Source: Aquificaceae bacterium
GTDB taxonomy: Bacteria > Aquificota > Aquificia > Aquificales > Aquificaceae
Direction: 5' to 3'
DNA: 5,271 nt
NCBI GenBank assembly: GCA_025057715.1
Contig: JANWVD010000070.1
Span: 1 to 5,271 of the forward strand
This document shows positions 4,852-5,271 of this stretch, piece by piece. How positions within the stretch are numbered: position 1 is the stretch's first letter; each line of letters starts with the position of its first letter. The translations under genes were made by a program, and so were the position numbers. The notes under the pieces are model-generated. The model was not told where the DNA came from. It made no database searches and saw nothing but the letters and a program-made list of their open reading frames with translations.

Positions 4852-5271
4852 GATATACGCCGAAACTGCTCTTAACTTGCTTTTAAAGAGGGCAAAGCGC
4901 CCAAGGGTGCATACCCTTGAAGATTATATAAAAGACGGCGGCTATGAAGCTCTTAAGAAAGCGCTTTTAATGAAGCCCGAGGAGATAGTTGACTGGGTTG
5001 ATAAAAGTCAACTAAGAGGTAGGGGCGGGGCTGGTTTTCCCACGGGCAGAAAGTGGAAGTTTGCTTTGCAAAACCCTGCCCCAAGGTATCTTATTTGCAA
5101 CGCAGACGAGTCCGAGCCTGGCACTTTTAAAGATAGAATCCTCATGGAGAGAGACCCTCATCTTTTAATTGAAGGGATGATAATATCCGCCTACGCTCTT
5201 GGGGTCAGTGAGGGCTTTATCTACATTCGTGGTGAATACCCAGCTGCATATAAAATTCTCAAAGACGCCAT
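4826..5271 (+). CDS. nuoF: NADH-quinone oxidoreductase subunit F (51 kDa, NADH/FMN-binding), N-terminal part
   Basis: The frame is open from the ATG at 4826 to the window end, giving 148 residues of a protein that is usually about 420-440 long. NuoF binds NADH and FMN and carries the [4Fe-4S] cluster N3; it takes hydride from NADH and passes electrons to the rest of complex I. The glycine-rich segment RGRGGAGFPTGRKW at 64-77 and NADESEPGTFKDR at 92-104 are the classic NADH/FMN-binding motifs, and YIRGEYP at 133-139 is also conserved. The cluster-binding C-terminal region lies outside the window. The start is supported by a Shine-Dalgarno and by the N-terminus MKSYPAIPEIYAE, which resembles my memory of Aquifex NuoF. 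There is no N-terminal fused domain of the kind seen in many hydrogenase flavoprotein subunits, and nuoE directly precedes it, so complex I is the better reading. Confidence 0.95.
   Translation, partial: MKSYPAIPEIYAETALNLLLKRAKRPRVHTLEDYIKDGGYEALKKALLMKPEEIVDWVDKSQLRGRGGAGFPTGRKWKFALQNPAPRYLICNADESEPGTFKDRILMERDPHLLIEGMIISAYALGVSEGFIYIRGEYPAAYKILKDA

Overview
This 5.3 kb window is a fully packed run of eight co-directional genes on the + strand, with the first and last cut by the window edges. In order they are: the 3' end of tig (trigger factor), clpP, clpX, a skp/ompH-like periplasmic chaperone gene, lpxD, an mqnD-type menaquinone gene, nuoE and the 5' part of nuoF. The largest gap between genes is 10 nt and most junctions overlap (ATGA or longer), so this looks like one translationally coupled transcription unit that extends beyond both ends. 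No intergenic space is large enough for a conventional promoter or terminator, and no RNA gene, mobile element or CRISPR array is visible.

Organism: LpxD and a Skp/OmpH chaperone imply a Gram-negative (diderm) bacterium that makes lipid A. MqnD implies menaquinone, or a derived naphthoquinone, made by the futalosine route. NuoE and NuoF imply an NADH-oxidising complex I. The NuoF N-terminus closely resembles what I remember of Aquifex NuoF, ATA (Ile) and AGG (Arg) codons are frequent, and base composition is moderate (somewhat below 50% GC by eye). Together these suggest the Aquificota or a neighbouring thermophilic lineage. This is an inference from memory and not a search result.

Layout: positions 1-2092 form a protein quality-control block (ribosome-associated chaperone, then the ClpP protease and its ClpX unfoldase). 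Positions 2103-3562 form an outer-membrane block: Skp escorts outer-membrane proteins and LpxD adds the N-linked acyl chain to the lipid A precursor. Positions 3555-5271 form a respiratory block, with a quinone-biosynthesis enzyme followed by the peripheral NADH-oxidising arm of complex I.

I see no new gene system; every ORF belongs to a well-known family. The points worth a second look are the unusual operon composition, several inverted repeats inside coding sequence (a cluster near the 3' end of clpX and a GC hairpin in mqnD), an in-frame near-repeat shared by mqnD and nuoE, an lpxD start without a normally spaced Shine-Dalgarno, and a possible disulfide in the Skp-like protein.
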